Origin: Brachionus koreanus | Taxonomy: Eukaryota > Rotifera > Eurotatoria > Ploima > Brachionidae | Length of the DNA: 27,464 nt | Direction: 5' to 3' | NCBI GenBank assembly: GCA_016987375.1 | Contig: PJRA01000030.1 | Location: 65,122 to 92,585, forward strand | Part shown: piece after piece, positions 1 to 9,208 of the stretch | How the letters are laid out: each line of letters opens with the position of its first letter | Position numbering within the stretch: position 1 is the first letter of the stretch | Program-made: the position numbers and the translations under genes | Notes under the pieces: generated by a model | Told to the model about the DNA's origin: nothing | Seen by the model: the letters and a program-made list of their open reading frames with translations, nothing else | Database searches by the model: none

Positions 1-61
1 ACTGAATGATTAATTTATTGAATATTTCTACTTTTTTTCTTATCGACTAAAACATTTTATA

Positions 62-1884
62 ATGAAAAAAAAAATGAATAAAATTTTGTTTTTATTTTTT
101 ATTCTTGAGCTAACTAAAGCAATTCCGTTGGAAGAATTTGTTTTTGATGATACAGATATAGATATTTCAAGATATGAGTTAATACGAATAGTAAAAGAAA
201 ATTTTGTGACCAAATATTACCTAAATTTGACCACATGTGCCTGGTTTGAAAGTATACAAAATTCCAAACAGTCTTCAAATTAAACTTTCTTAATTTTAAA
301 ATAAACTTTTACAGAGCTTGGACTATTAGTTTATCCAAACGTTCCGTATTGGTCGCATGAAATGACAATAAATGTGCCCAGAAATTTGAATTCAAGTCTT
401 CCTGTGTTCTTTTTTATCGATTCTGGTCGATTAGATAAAAAAAACCAGGAGAGTGTTTATGAAAAGAGACTTGGTCTTTTGTCTTTTAATTGTAAGTGCA
501 TTACGGTTACTATGAAACAAGTACCTAATCAGCCACTCATGTTTGCAACAGATCCGAATCGAAAAGAAAAGTTAGAAGATGAACTAGTTGCATGGACTTT
601 TCACATGTACATTTTTTTGAAGTCTTATTTCCCAAACGAAACATACAACTACATACCATTACAATTTCCAATGACAAAAGTAGCTCTAACAAACTTACTA
701 ATCCAAATAGATATTTTTATGTTTTCTAGTCTGTAAAAAGAGGATTTGATACCCTATTTGAATTCTTAAAGAGTAGGGAAATCAAATTTAAAGAAGAAAT
801 TGTTGTGTCTGGACACGGAAAGCGAGGGTGGACTGCATGGCTTATCGGGGCTATCGACCATAGAGTAACTGGTATAATTCCTATAAACTTTGATTTATTA
901 AACTGGCATAAAGTAAAGTAAAATCTTCTGAAAATAGAAATAAAATTTAAATATAAAGAGTTTTCATGGACAATACATGAGTCTTGGTGGCGGCTATTCA
1001 TACGCATTTAGACACTATCTTATTACTGGTATTTCAATATTCATTGATGAAACAAACATTTACCAACTTTGTCAGCTAGTAGATCCATATTGTACTAAAT
1101 AAAAATAATTTAAAAAAAAAAAAGAAAAAAAATTAAAATGAAATTTATTTTTTAGTTTATTTGCATCGATATTTAAACAAAAATATCTATTTGATCACAT
1201 CAACTAGCAGTGAGTTTTCAATGATAGAGAACACTAGATATTTTTGGGATCAATTGCGCATACATTCAAAAAATTCATTTGTAAGAAGAGTGGCCAATTC
1301 AAATAATGATTTGGGAAGCCAGACCAACAGAATTTTGATAAATATAAACAACTTTTTGAATCTGCACTCGAAAGTAATCTAAATTTTTTTCAGTAATCAC
1401 AAGCTAATAAGCTCGTATTTCAAAGCATTCAGTGACTAATCGAGCATTACCGAAGTTTCATTGGAAATTTGTGAATAATAAAGACACTGGACAAATTTGG
1501 ATTTATTTAAGTGAACTTAAAATGATTCAGTCATATGATGTGCGAGGTTTTTCTGCATTTTCTTTGTCAAATGAATCGATAGACTTTAGGAATTCGTATC
1601 TAAATGATAAATTAGAGGTCAAGAATAGACGAATTCAATGGAGCTCTAGTCTAATAGCGAGAGTCACAATCTCGAATTCTTCATCTGTATTCGAGCATAA
1701 ATTTATTGTAAACAGAAGTGATCTGAAAGAAAGATATGTTGCTTTTTACATAGAAGTTAATTTAAAACTTAGAAACAAATCGAATAGCAGACAGTTCTCA
1801 ATTTCTACTGACATTAATCGATTGCCAGAATATTATCCAGTTGGAGATTGCTATGAACGTGAATGTCTCGGCAAACAATTTTAG
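62..1884 (+). CDS. Secreted AprA / PhoPQ-activated-protein family member, probable pseudoenzyme (6 exons)
   Basis: Proposed exons are 62-251, 315-679, 730-912, 959-1091, 1156-1373 and 1426-1884, giving 515 codons plus stop; introns are 46-64 nt. Residues 1-20 form a signal peptide (basic start, FLFFIL core). Family landmarks appear in order: LNLTTCAWFE, QFPMTKS, SGHGKRGWTAWLIGAIDHRV, GGGYSYAFRHYLITGI, VDPYFYLHRY, TRYFWDQL and ALPKFHWKFVNN. These match the PhoPQ-related alpha/beta-hydrolase-like family (PF10142), which includes Dictyostelium AprA, a secreted proliferation repressor. The usual nucleophile Ser is Gly215, the Asp of the GDEFF-like motif is Ser309, and the PNxDH-type His is Asn341, so catalysis is unlikely. 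Exon 4 could instead start at 961 with donor 918. The exon 5/6 junction is the least certain: the T-rich acceptor ending at 1393 leads straight to a stop, so acceptor 1425 was used. An indel or frameshift here cannot be excluded. The function in animals is unknown to me. Confidence 0.8.
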
Positions 1885-1943
1885 TTTCACTTTTTAGATA
1901 AATTTTGCACTTTTCATTTAATTTAAATATTTTATTTATTTTG

Positions 1944-1949
1944 AATAAA
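1944..1949 (+). terminator. Polyadenylation signal AATAAA for the AprA-like gene
   Basis: Canonical hexamer 60 bp after the stop codon, followed by AT-rich sequence. It is the first AATAAA downstream of the gene. Confidence 0.5.
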
Positions 1950-2591
1950 GGGTACCTGGGAAACAGAGAAAATCATTATTTTCTGACAAAAAAAATAAAA
2001 TTAGATTTAAAAAAATGAAATGCTCTTCATATTACATTATTATTAATTTAATATGGTTTTTCTTAAACTATTATTTTATCAAATTTTACAAAATTAACCT
2101 TAATTTTGTTCTAAAAAAGTAAATAACCCATTAATTTTAAAAAAAAACTTTGTTTTTGTAATACTTGTAAAAAAGTCTAATTCAAACTGATTGTAAGTAT
2201 TTGCTTTTTCAAGGATTTTCATTTCTCGAAGAGAAGTTATGGTTCGCTTTTATTGGGAGAATGAAATAGAGTAGAAAAGCTCTTCTCATTATTCAATTTC
2301 AATCTTTATTTTTTGGTCATTTCTTTATTTTCAATTAAAAATAGACACCTATTATAATAAGCTCCAAGGTACTTTATTAAATCATAGAAATAAAAATTTT
2401 AAAAAAATTCTTTGCTTTTTCTACTTTTAATGAAATAAAAATTTGGTTAAATTAAAATTTTAAATTGTAAGAAAAAAATTCCTCATAAAACCAAATTAAA
2501 GATATTTATTTTAATTTATCTATTTTTATTGATTTATCATGAGAATAATTAAATTCTTTAAAAGTCATATGATGAGAGGAAATATTTTTTT
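1950..2591. other. AT-rich intergenic region, no gene seen
   Basis: A/T runs with no sustained reading frame on either strand and no recognisable RNA or repeat. On the minus strand AATAAA (TTTATT at 2525-2530) can serve as the polyadenylation signal of NDUFS5. Confidence 0.5.
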
Positions 2592-2921
2592 TTAAAAAAC
2601 GACTGTCTTGAATTTTTGGTATGCTAAAGTATCATACGGTGGTGGGTCTTGATACGGTAAACCTTTTTTCTGTCTTTCCTCTTGCATACGCATATAACGT
2701 TTATAAGCAATGTCCATTCGTTCACATTCTTTCAAATCTACCAATTCCAATTTGCATTCTTTTTCGGCCTTATGTAGACCCAATTTGGAGGCACAGTTGA
2801 GCCATTGTTTTTCGAAAATTTCACATCGACGACCTCCATGTGAATTGATCCAGGCAAAATTATTAGTCAACGGTGTTTGGATTGGAACTATTTGTTCCAT
2901 TTTTTTGCCAAAATCTTCCAT
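2592..2921 (-). CDS. NDUFS5: NADH dehydrogenase (ubiquinone) iron-sulfur protein 5, complex I 15-kDa subunit
   Basis: Single exon of 109 aa, close to the ~106 aa of the vertebrate protein. It is an accessory subunit of respiratory complex I on the intermembrane-space face of the inner membrane. Two CX9C motifs are visible (Cys33/Cys43 and Cys56/Cys66). The stretch from RRCEIFEKQWLNC through KAEKECKLELVDLKEC follows the NDUFS5 pattern FEKxWxxCA and AEKECKxExxDxxEC. Such twin CX9C proteins are normally oxidatively folded by the Mia40 pathway and carry no presequence; none is visible here. The ATG at 2921 is the only in-frame start before the conserved core. It is head-to-head with MICOS10, 196 bp away, implying a shared promoter. 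Despite its name the protein binds no iron-sulfur cluster. Confidence 0.95.
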   Translation of the reverse strand: MEDFGKKMEQIVPIQTPLTNNFAWINSHGGRRCEIFEKQWLNCASKLGLHKAEKECKLELVDLKECERMDIAYKRYMRMQEERQKKGLPYQDPPPYDTLAYQKFKTVVF

Positions 2922-3117
2922 CTTTTAAAAACTAGTCAAAATATAATTAATGATTGCAAAAAAATTTTTTTAGCAATATAAATAACGCCAGCAGTATTTA
3001 CAAGAAAAAAATTTATCAAAATTAAATTCACAAATATTTTGCTTGCAACTCAAATTTATAATCTTTATGAACGTGAATTAAATTAAAATATTTGGGATAA
3101 ATTTAAAATTTGAAATA
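2922..3117. promoter_or_regulatory. Putative bidirectional promoter between NDUFS5 and MICOS10
   Basis: The 196 bp between two divergent start codons must hold both 5' UTRs and promoters. It contains a near-palindrome at 2953-2977: ATTGC plus an A run, then a T run plus one extra A and GCAAT. That gives 12-bp arms with a single bulge. No GC-box or clear TATA box stands out against the AT background. Confidence 0.55.
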
Positions 3118-3472
3118 ATGACTGATTCTAAAAAAGTGGTACTCACCCAATCTGAGTTAGAGCTTGGTCAAAAATGGGACCGTTGTTTGCAAGACACTTT
3201 GATCAAAGTTGCGTCTGGAATAGGTTTAGGTGTTGTTTTTTCCGTCGTAATGTTTAGAAGTAAGATCAAATTGGAATAAAATGAATTTATATAATTTTTT
3301 TGTTCAAGGACGTCCTTGGCCGGTAATATTCGGTAGTGGCATTGGTCTCGGAATGGCTTATGCAAATTGCCAACACGACTTTCAGACCCCGTTTTTACCA
3401 CCTAGTCCAGAAGCAACCGTTAAGATATCTGATCCCAAACTGATCGATACAGTTTTCAAAGAAAGAAAATAA
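3118..3472 (+). CDS. MICOS10: MICOS complex subunit Mic10 (2 exons)
   Basis: Exons 3118-3259 and 3309-3472, separated by a 49-nt intron (GTAAGA donor, TTCAAG acceptor), encode 101 aa. Mic10 is a small hairpin protein of the mitochondrial inner membrane. It oligomerises through glycine motifs and bends the membrane at crista junctions. Residues 15-24 (ELGQKWDRCL) match the conserved N-terminal ELGxKWDRCL block. Two hydrophobic segments follow with the glycine-rich motifs GIGLG (34-38) and GSGIGLGMAYANCQHDF (56-72), joined by a short basic loop RRRPWP at about 47-52. This matches human MICOS10 almost position for position. The C-terminal tail after QTPF is about 20 residues longer and not conserved to my knowledge. 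It is divergent from NDUFS5 and convergent with the next gene. Confidence 0.96.
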
Positions 3473-3521
3473 ACACTCATTTTAAGCAAATGGTAGCTTT
3501 TAGAATTTCGAATTTTAAAAT

Positions 3522-3563
3522 AATAAAATTTTTTTTTTTACAAGTTTAATTTAAGTTTTTATT
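3522..3563. terminator. Convergent polyadenylation signals between MICOS10 and the RAD51AP1-like gene
   Basis: AATAAA on the plus strand (3522-3527) is 50 bp after the MICOS10 stop. TTTATT at 3558-3563 is AATAAA on the minus strand, 77 bp past the stop of the convergent gene. The 3' ends of the two transcripts may nearly touch in this 167-bp gap. Confidence 0.45.
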
Positions 3564-3639
3564 CAAATTAATTTATCATTAAAAAAATTTTAACTTCCAA
3601 AAAAAAATAAATCAGAAAAAAAAACCTGATACAGGTCAA

Positions 3640-4608
3640 CTAAATATTGTGCAAATGATTTTTAATTTTTTGCTTTTTGGATAGGCCTAAAGTTATGAAC
3701 GACTTTTTCTTTAGTGGTTTTTTAGCTGGAGTCAAATCAAGAGACAATTGAGTTGATACTTTGGTACAAATTACTTGACTTTGAACTGGTTGACTTGAAA
3801 ATAAAACGCTTTCGGTCAAAGGCGCATTTAAATTGTTATAATTAGGATTAAAATTTATAAATTTTCGCTCCAAAATTTTTTCACTAGATTTTGTTTTTAT
3901 TAATTTTGGTTTTTTAATATCTCTTTTATTCTTAAGACAAATTGAGTCATCCTCCAAAACCTGGGTTTCAACGTAATCGACTTGTAAGCCTTTATGCAAA
4001 TCAAATGAGAAACTTTGCGAACAATTAGTTTGATTTACTGGATCAAAACAAAAATATTGAGTTGGTGCCAAATATGCAAATTCTTGAGTAGAATCAATAA
4101 ATGGACTGACTTGATTAGGAATTTTGAAGGAAAAATCATCAACATTCTCTTCTTTGTATTCATTTTTAAAAACTTGACTGGTACATATTGGCTCATGTTG
4201 ATGGCTATTCTGACTCTCACAAGATAAATCTATAATGATTGAATTTTTTTTTTCTAAACATTTATTTTGGCTAAACAAATACAATAAGCCTGCGTCCAAA
4301 ATGTCGAAAAAATTTACGCGAAAAATTAGACTCGGAGCCCAATTGACATTATCGACGCTGATATTTTTTTGATAAATTTTTAGATTTTCAAATCCAAAAA
4401 GCTCATCAAGTTTAAAAATTAGTTCGTATTTTATAGGCTTTAATTTTTTTTTGTCTTTAACTTGAAGTCTTTTTACTTTGATTGAAAATTTTTCATTCGT
4501 ATATTTTGTATTTGTAAATTTGGAGTCTACTAATTGTTTTTCTGTTGCATCCAGCAAATATCTAAGACAAAGCATCGTATCGGTATACAGCTCTACATTG
4601 GTCCTCAT
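3640..4608 (-). CDS. Uncharacterised 322-aa protein with a C-terminal RAD51AP1-like RAD51-interaction motif
   Basis: One long open frame from ATG 4608 to stop 3640, with no intron required. The N-terminal ~115 residues look folded, alternating charged and hydrophobic stretches (for example KLDELFGFENLKIYQ and APSLIFRVNFFDILDAG). Residues ~120-300 are polar and probably disordered. The last 19 residues, FITLGLSKKQKIKNHLHNI, resemble the C-terminal RAD51-interacting segment of RAD51AP1/RAD51AP2 (pattern LGLSRxARxKxLHP, PF15696). The position at the extreme C-terminus also matches. If correct, the protein would bind the RAD51 recombinase in homologous recombination. The N-terminal region does not resemble vertebrate RAD51AP1 as I know it, so only the motif supports the name. 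It is tail-to-tail with MICOS10. I do not recognise the rest. Confidence 0.5.
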   Translation of the reverse strand: MRTNVELYTDTMLCLRYLLDATEKQLVDSKFTNTKYTNEKFSIKVKRLQVKDKKKLKPIKYELIFKLDELFGFENLKIYQKNISVDNVNWAPSLIFRVNFFDILDAGLLYLFSQNKCLEKKNSIIIDLSCESQNSHQHEPICTSQVFKNEYKEENVDDFSFKIPNQVSPFIDSTQEFAYLAPTQYFCFDPVNQTNCSQSFSFDLHKGLQVDYVETQVLEDDSICLKNKRDIKKPKLIKTKSSEKILERKFINFNPNYNNLNAPLTESVLFSSQPVQSQVICTKVSTQLSLDLTPAKKPLKKKSFITLGLSKKQKIKNHLHNI

Positions 4609-5984
4609 TTTTTCTTTTGTTTTGGATTTATTTTAAGAATTTAATTAGTTTTTGAACAAAATTTCAAAATTTTATCCTTCATTCTTTAAGCTGCAGTTAT
4701 AAATAAATTTACTAGCCGAAATAGTGATGAATAAGAGCTTGACTTGCTAATTTTATAAAGTTTTATTAAACGTAAAATTTTGATTCATTTTTTTTTTTGT
4801 TGACTCTTAAAAAAAAGCTTCTCTCTTTTAAATTAAATATAGCTTTGCTTATAAAATCACCATTATAATTAAACTTTTAAATTGTAAGGTTTTTTTTTAA
4901 ATTTTAGAAAAAAATACTAAGACTAAAAGACATTGATATAAAAACCATATCATTTTTATTTATTTAAAAATATTAATTCAGAGTTGTTTACATTTTTCTA
5001 ACAGTTAAATTAATCATTTAATCAAATTATGACTATATTCTTTCTAGACCTTTAAAAACTATTTTTCAAATTAAATTTTGAAAAATAATCTTGTAATTTT
5101 TTAAAGACGCATTAGAGTTTTTGTAAACATTCTTGGTCTTAAAAATTAAATAAAAAAAATATAGAAATTAAAAAAAAATTACAGTCTTTGACTTGGACTT
5201 GGTTTGAGACTTTTGACTTTTAAACAACTCTGTATTCATATTCATAAACTCAAAACAATCAATTAAATTTTATATGTTTTACAGATATCGGACACTCTTT
5301 TTTAACTTTTTCCCTTTTGATTTTAAAAGTTAATATAATTTTAAAATTATGTCCACTAAAATAATTTATTAAAGTAATATTTTTTTATATATTTAAAAAA
5401 AATAACTTATAAAATTTAAAATTTTTAAAGTCAAAAACTCTAAATTTCTAGCTATCAAAATGAAAAAATTGGTTTAAAAATTTCTTCTAAAAAAAGAGAT
5501 ATCAAGGATTTAAAAATTAGAGATTTTTTGTTTAATGGTAAAAATGATGACAAAAATTTCATAATTAAAATCATTATTAAAATTTTGACAAAACAATGCT
5601 TCATTTCAAAGTAATTGCTCGATTTTAATGATATGTCGCTAAAACCGAATTAGAACATAATTTCAAATTAGAACGGGATGAAAAATAATTATGAAAATTC
5701 TGTTAATAGATTTTTTTTTCAGCTTAAAGTGCCATTTATCTAATTTAATTTTTAAATTATTAACTGATTTAAGAAGAATGTTTAAGCGTTGACTTTACCA
5801 GCTTTGTTTATGGTTATCAAATTAAAATTTAATATTTTTTAAAAAACAGTTCAACATACTTTGTTTCATATTTTTATATATTTTATTTTAGTAAATTTTT
5901 ATTTATTAAAAAAAGAGGACTATTGTTTTATTTTTACTTGAATTTCTCAAGCTATAGAAGTTGATTCATTTGTAGTTGATTCAA
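4609..5984. other. AT-rich intergenic DNA, no gene seen
   Basis: Dense A/T runs and stop codons in all frames; no exon-like segment, tRNA or repeat pair recognised. It contains the upstream region of the minus-strand RAD51AP1-like gene. Confidence 0.5.
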
Positions 5985-6155
5985 TTTTCGTCTTAATGCT
6001 GCTTAGATAATTGCACATTTTCTTCTGACAGCTCATTCCAAACACCAACAACAAGTACTTTTTTCTAAGATCTTGTTGTCGTTTTGTTTTCAGGCCATAT
6101 TATTCACTATTTTGAACATTTCCATTAAATCTTCATGTATCTTTCTTGTTTTTAA
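5985..6155 (-). pseudogene. Decayed C-terminal fragment of a non-LTR retrotransposon
   Basis: Reading the minus strand, 6154-6092 encodes KIHEDLMEMFKIVNNMA and 6055-6011 encodes VVGVWNELSEENVQ, in different frames with stops between. These match two landmarks after the reverse transcriptase in CR1/RTE/Jockey-like LINE proteins: a DLIxxYKIxNG block and, normally some 60-80 residues later, a VVNxWNxLPxxV block. Here only about 12 codons of space remain between them, so the fragment has internal deletions as well as frameshifts. It is not the same family as the LINEs at 8.4-10.7 kb, whose C-termini differ. No tail or target-site duplication is recognisable. Confidence 0.6.
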
Positions 6156-6366
6156 TTTTAGCTATATTTATATTTTCAATAAAATATCTTCAAATATTTC
6201 ATCAAAAATTTAAAAAACAAAAAATTTCAATTTTCAATAATTAGTTTTAATAAGATATAAAAATAATTTTTTTAGTGTCCTTTATGCACAAAATTAAAAT
6301 TAGATTATAAAAAAGGCATAGCGATTTGATTAACTCAAATATTTTTGTCGTTTTGAAAGAAAAAAT

Positions 6367-6379
6367 ATTGACTAGCAAC
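6367..6379. promoter_or_regulatory. Degenerate RFX X-box-like site upstream of CCDC83
   Basis: On the minus strand the site reads GTTGCT-A-GTCAAT. It is compared with the X-box GTNRCC, 0-3 nt, RGYAAC: the AGCAAC half on the plus strand is perfect and the other half has two or more mismatches. It lies 68 bp upstream of the ATG, where X-boxes of cilia genes usually sit. It may be chance. Confidence 0.25.
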
Positions 6380-6446
6380 CGTTTTAAATATACATAATTT
6401 GGTATAATACATACATAAAAAATCTAAGCCGTTGTTAAATTTGAGA

Positions 6447-7745
6447 ATGCCAAAAGATAAATCCAAAAAATCCAAAGATAAAGTAAATTATTTTCAGGCA
6501 ATAACAGGATACAAAATAAGCATAAAAGAAAAAGAGCTAAAGAATGTCAATGAAGAACTCAACAAGCTTGTTGAAAGAAATTTTTTTCTTAAAGAGCGAA
6601 CTGATCGATTGAACCAAACTAGGCAACAAAATATTCAAAAAGCCATGTCCGAGTACAAAACATTCACTCATCAGTTAAGCTCTCAACCACGTTGTGAACG
6701 TGACGACGTAACCACTGAGCTTAAAAATCTTTGGTCATTTAAAAGCTCGCTCAATAAAGAACTGTTCCAGATAAAAAAAGAAATTAAGGATACAGATAAA
6801 GAAATCTCCAAGGCAAAGCAAACACTTAAGTATTGGAATAATTTCAAAAAACAAGGCACTAAAGATCTTGAAACGCAAATATTTTTACTCAAAAAAGAGC
6901 TAGCTGATATGAACGAGAATTATGAAATTATTTCTTGTAAAAATAAATTTTTTTTCAATAATAATAAATATTTACTATTTACTTAAAGCAACGTTGAGAA
7001 ACAACATCACAAATACCGTAAATGAAATAAAAATAAATACCGAAAATATCATTGAGAAAAAAAATAAAGTAGTTGCTCAAAAGTGTCTGAAGTTTTTGGA
7101 TCGCGATTCGGTCGAAAAGTCCAAAGAAAATGAATGGACTAGAGAAAAAGTAATGTTTTTAAGTGAAATTAGAATTTATTCAATATTTTATCATTTTAGT
7201 TGGATCTGTTTAAAAATGATTTGGAAAATTTGAAAAAATATGTGTCCGAATTAGAACAGGAAAATATTCAGCTTATGTCATACTTGTTTGAGTGTAACAA
7301 TCAAGAAGTTAAATTTGTTAAAGGTTTAATTACAAACCAGTTTTTGGACAATGAAAATTTGGAACTAAATAGCATCATGGATGTCGATTTGGAAAAACTT
7401 GATAGTGGTATTTTTATATGAAAATTTTTATTAAATTAAATTAAACTTGAATGAATTATTTAAGTAGTGAGACCACAAAGCGCTTTGAAAATGACTCTCA
7501 ATAAACTGAAAGAGATTGAATTAAAACCTTCAAGTGAAGAAAAAAATGAAAGTGAGCTAGATGACGATGAGGACATAATTACAAGTTCTAGATATACAGA
7601 AAAAAAGTTGTATCTTGATGGTCACAAAAAGCAGTTGATTAAACAGCCATCTATAACACAAGAAGAATTTGATGCTCAAAACAACACAGGAGAGTATTGG
7701 CCTATTACTCAAGATATGCTCAGTTCTATTTTGAATACTGAATAA
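6447..7745 (+). CDS. CCDC83: Coiled-coil domain-containing protein 83 (4 exons)
   Basis: Exons 6447-6936, 6989-7149, 7200-7407 and 7465-7745, with introns of 52, 50 and 57 nt, encode 379 aa (human ~410). The start is the first ATG of the open frame (MPKDKSKKSK). Residues ~15-165 are heptad-rich coiled coil with CCDC83-like blocks: ERDDVTTELKNLWSFKSSL parallels the TREDVEEAMKEKWKFE region, and LKYWNNFKKQGTKDLETQI parallels the KEYWEEYKNVGSERHAKL region. Exons 2-3 give CLKFLDRDSVEKSKENEW, then KYVSELEQENIQLM, aligning without gaps to the NAVKLIDKGSYLEIWENDW and ELEEENLVL blocks. That is also strong support for the 7149/7200 splice. The C-terminal exon is acidic and unique. CCDC83 is expressed mainly in testis and ciliated tissue; its molecular role is unknown. 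An AATAAA overlaps the stop codon and another lies at 7862. Confidence 0.9.
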
Positions 7746-7861
7746 AATTTATCAATGTTAACCTTTAAAAATTCTTTTTTTACTAGAGTGATTTGCTATA
7801 AAAATTTAAATTTTATTTATTTTTAAATTTTACAATTTTTTTTTTAATTTAAGTTAATTTA

Positions 7862-7867
7862 AATAAA
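7862..7867 (+). terminator. Polyadenylation signal downstream of CCDC83
   Basis: AATAAA 117 bp past the stop. A second AATAAA (7741-7746) overlaps the stop itself, so either may be used. Confidence 0.4.
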
Positions 7868-8380
7868 GAATCAATATTTTTTATTTAAAAAATCAAATAT
7901 ATAAATGTCAAACTAAATTAAACTAAACTTTAAATTTGAAACACTCATCTATCAGTCTATGTTTTAAATATCTAATTTCTATTATTTTTACATATGCTTA
8001 ATTTTCTTTATTAAATGATCAATTTTAATTTATCTTTAAATTTGATTACACTCGGCTAAAAATTCATAGTATTTAAGTTTAATTTTACAAATCATTTGTA
8101 AAATACGCTAGAGAAATATAGTATATTTCTCTAGCGTATTTTGCAATGCGAATATTTAAAAATATTTCCTTTATTTTTTTTTTATTTAAAAAATAATTTA
8201 GGAAAAGTATTTTTCCAGGGTAGTTCCTAATTGCAGCGCCTTCATTTCTGCCTTCATGATTCCAATTTTATTTCAATCTTTTTTTAATATTTTTTAATAT
8301 TAATATATATGGGATTCAAGCAAAAGTTGGCTAGTCCAGATTTAGTGTGCTTTATGTAAAAACATTTTTGCCAGTCTTTA
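7868..8380. other. AT-rich spacer containing one strong palindrome
   Basis: No coding signal on either strand. The only structured element is the hairpin at 8096-8146, listed separately. Confidence 0.45.
8096..8146. repeat. Near-perfect palindrome / hairpin A
   Basis: Two perfectly complementary 21-nt arms, 8100-8120 and 8122-8142, flank a single G at 8121, with apex TATA-G-TATA. The pairing extends outward through a G-U type mismatch and three more pairs (8096-8098 with 8144-8146). Each arm contains TACGCTAGAG, which is not simple A/T sequence, so chance is unlikely. Confidence 0.9.
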
Positions 8381-9190
8381 TTAATTAATTTTTTTATTTA
8401 TTCAATTAAGCCTCATAGGCATACAAAAAAAATAAAATAAAATTAAGTTGTTGTATATGTAAAATTATGTAAAAAAATCTACTTTTAACAAGTCGTTTTA
8501 AATATTAAATAAGTAAAAATAGTTTAAATTTTGTGACATTTCAATCCTAACTCGTTGATTAATAAATTTGATCGAGTCAACTAAACCTCGGTTTACACAT
8601 TGGAAGAAATGGTCAACCATAGAGATTGACGTTTTTGTAATTTAATCGAATGTATCGATATGAATTTATTTTCTAAGCTGTTTATCTGTCTCCAATAAGA
8701 GGAGATTTTTAGGTCAAAATGTTCGTAATTTTCTTTTAAGAAAACCAGTAGACTATTACACAACACACTTTGACGAAGTTGTTTTAGAAAGAAGATCTTA
8801 TGTTTCCAATAAATTTGCTCAATTGATTCTACTTTTATGGCCTCTAACATTGGTCTGAATCTTGCAAATTTCTTGATACCAAGTGCTCTTTTTAAGAGCA
8901 AATTCTGTCTAGTTTCGAATTCACTGAGTTTATCAGCAACAATCCAAACCGTATCAAGATGATATCTAAATATTGATTGGCAAAATTTTTTGTACAAAAA
9001 GCCCACTAAATCTAGGCTTGTAATTTTTTACTTCCAACCCAGTTCATAGAGTGAGTAGAAGCTCTTCTCTACTTTTTTTCATTTTTCTTCAACAAAATCA
9101 TTAACAAATTTTCCATCACCAATTGGGAGCCCCAAATATTCAATGTTCTCAATTGCGAAATTAACAAGTCATTTAATTTTAGTTCAAGCT
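8381..9190 (-). pseudogene. Decayed LINE (element A), C-terminal reverse-transcriptase region and 3' UTR
   Basis: On the minus strand a broken frame runs from about 9150 down to 8530. It reads IENIEYLGLPIGDGKF, then SFYSLYELGWK, LVGFLYKKFCQSIFRYHLD, RFRPMLEAIKVESIEQIYWK and CVNRGLVDSIKFIN. YLGLPIG is the post-palm motif that follows the catalytic FADD in non-LTR reverse transcriptases, so the copy begins inside the RT and is 5'-truncated. Two in-frame stops (near 9083 and 9035) and a frameshift near 8600 (NV-stop versus CVNRGL) kill it. Downstream lies a small GCCT-ATG-AGGC hairpin (8410-8420) and an AATAAATAAAAAAA tail near 8389-8400, typical of a LINE 3' end. Tail boundaries are approximate. 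Confidence 0.75.
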
Positions 9191-9208
9191 TATCTTTTAT
9201 TTTCCCTT

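Noticed and set aside
3168..3401. A 77-codon open frame antisense to MICOS10
   Set aside because: It overlaps both MICOS10 exons and the intron in reverse; the sense strand is clearly the coding one.
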